Below are positions 63,967 through 64,000 of a stretch of 64,000 bases of DNA, piece by piece. Made by a program: the position numbers and the translations under genes. Source of the DNA: Pagrus major (lineage: Eukaryota; Chordata; Actinopteri; Spariformes; Sparidae); contig NC_133216.1 of assembly GCF_040436345.1 (NCBI RefSeq), positions 1,330,121 to 1,394,120 of the forward strand, given 5' to 3'. The notes under the pieces are model-generated. The model was not told where the DNA came from. It worked only from the letters and a program-made list of their open reading frames with translations, and made no database searches. How positions within the stretch are numbered: the first letter of the stretch is position 1; every line of letters starts with the position of its first letter.

Positions 63967-64000
63967 CTGACGAGGCAGACAGACAGGTGGAGAGACAGAC

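Overview
The window is vertebrate nuclear DNA, almost certainly from a teleost fish. Genes are split into short exons with GT-AG introns, intergenic gaps are small, (CA)n microsatellites are frequent, dispersed AT-rich repeats and short inverted-repeat elements occur in introns, and there is one relic of an L2-like LINE. No bacterial, viral or organelle sequence was seen. All five recognisable protein-coding genes lie on the minus strand. Exons were placed by reading splice sites and checking that reading phase carries from exon to exon. The phase closes correctly for rffl (345 aa), eif4h (274 aa) and ano7 (898 aa).

Layout from left to right: 54-11633, mapkbp1 (25 coding exons, 3' end missing off the left edge), with a CCAAT-rich promoter at 11.6-12.0 kb. 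13.75-21.9 kb, rffl, with a long probable 3' UTR, six coding exons and a non-coding first exon. 22.0-23.6 kb, intergenic repeats. 23.6-37.05 kb, eif4h (seven coding exons), whose intron 2 holds two large tandem arrays. 37.7-53.75 kb or further, ano7 (23 coding exons). About 56.05-63.97 kb, ece2 (the last ten coding exons, 5' end missing off the right edge).

The genes do not form one pathway: a WD40 JNK/NOD2-binding scaffold, an endosomal RING ubiquitin ligase, a translation-initiation cofactor, an anoctamin and a zinc endopeptidase. Their human counterparts lie on five different chromosomes, so the linkage is lineage-specific.

The most interesting material is non-coding: (a) a 20-bp satellite of about 48 copies that appears to have grown from the terminal inverted repeat of a MITE; (b) mapkbp1 exon 5 held between complementary (UG)n and (CA)n tracts; (c) a minisatellite touching an ano7 exon in which nearly every unit carries a 3' splice-site-like sequence and the exon's reading frame stays open through the array; (d) tandem 81-bp copies of the rffl start-codon region; (e) a minisatellite whose units each carry a consensus 5' splice-site sequence; (f) a possible unrecognised exon for a small membrane protein inside ano7 intron 1. 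I found no convincing new multi-gene system.
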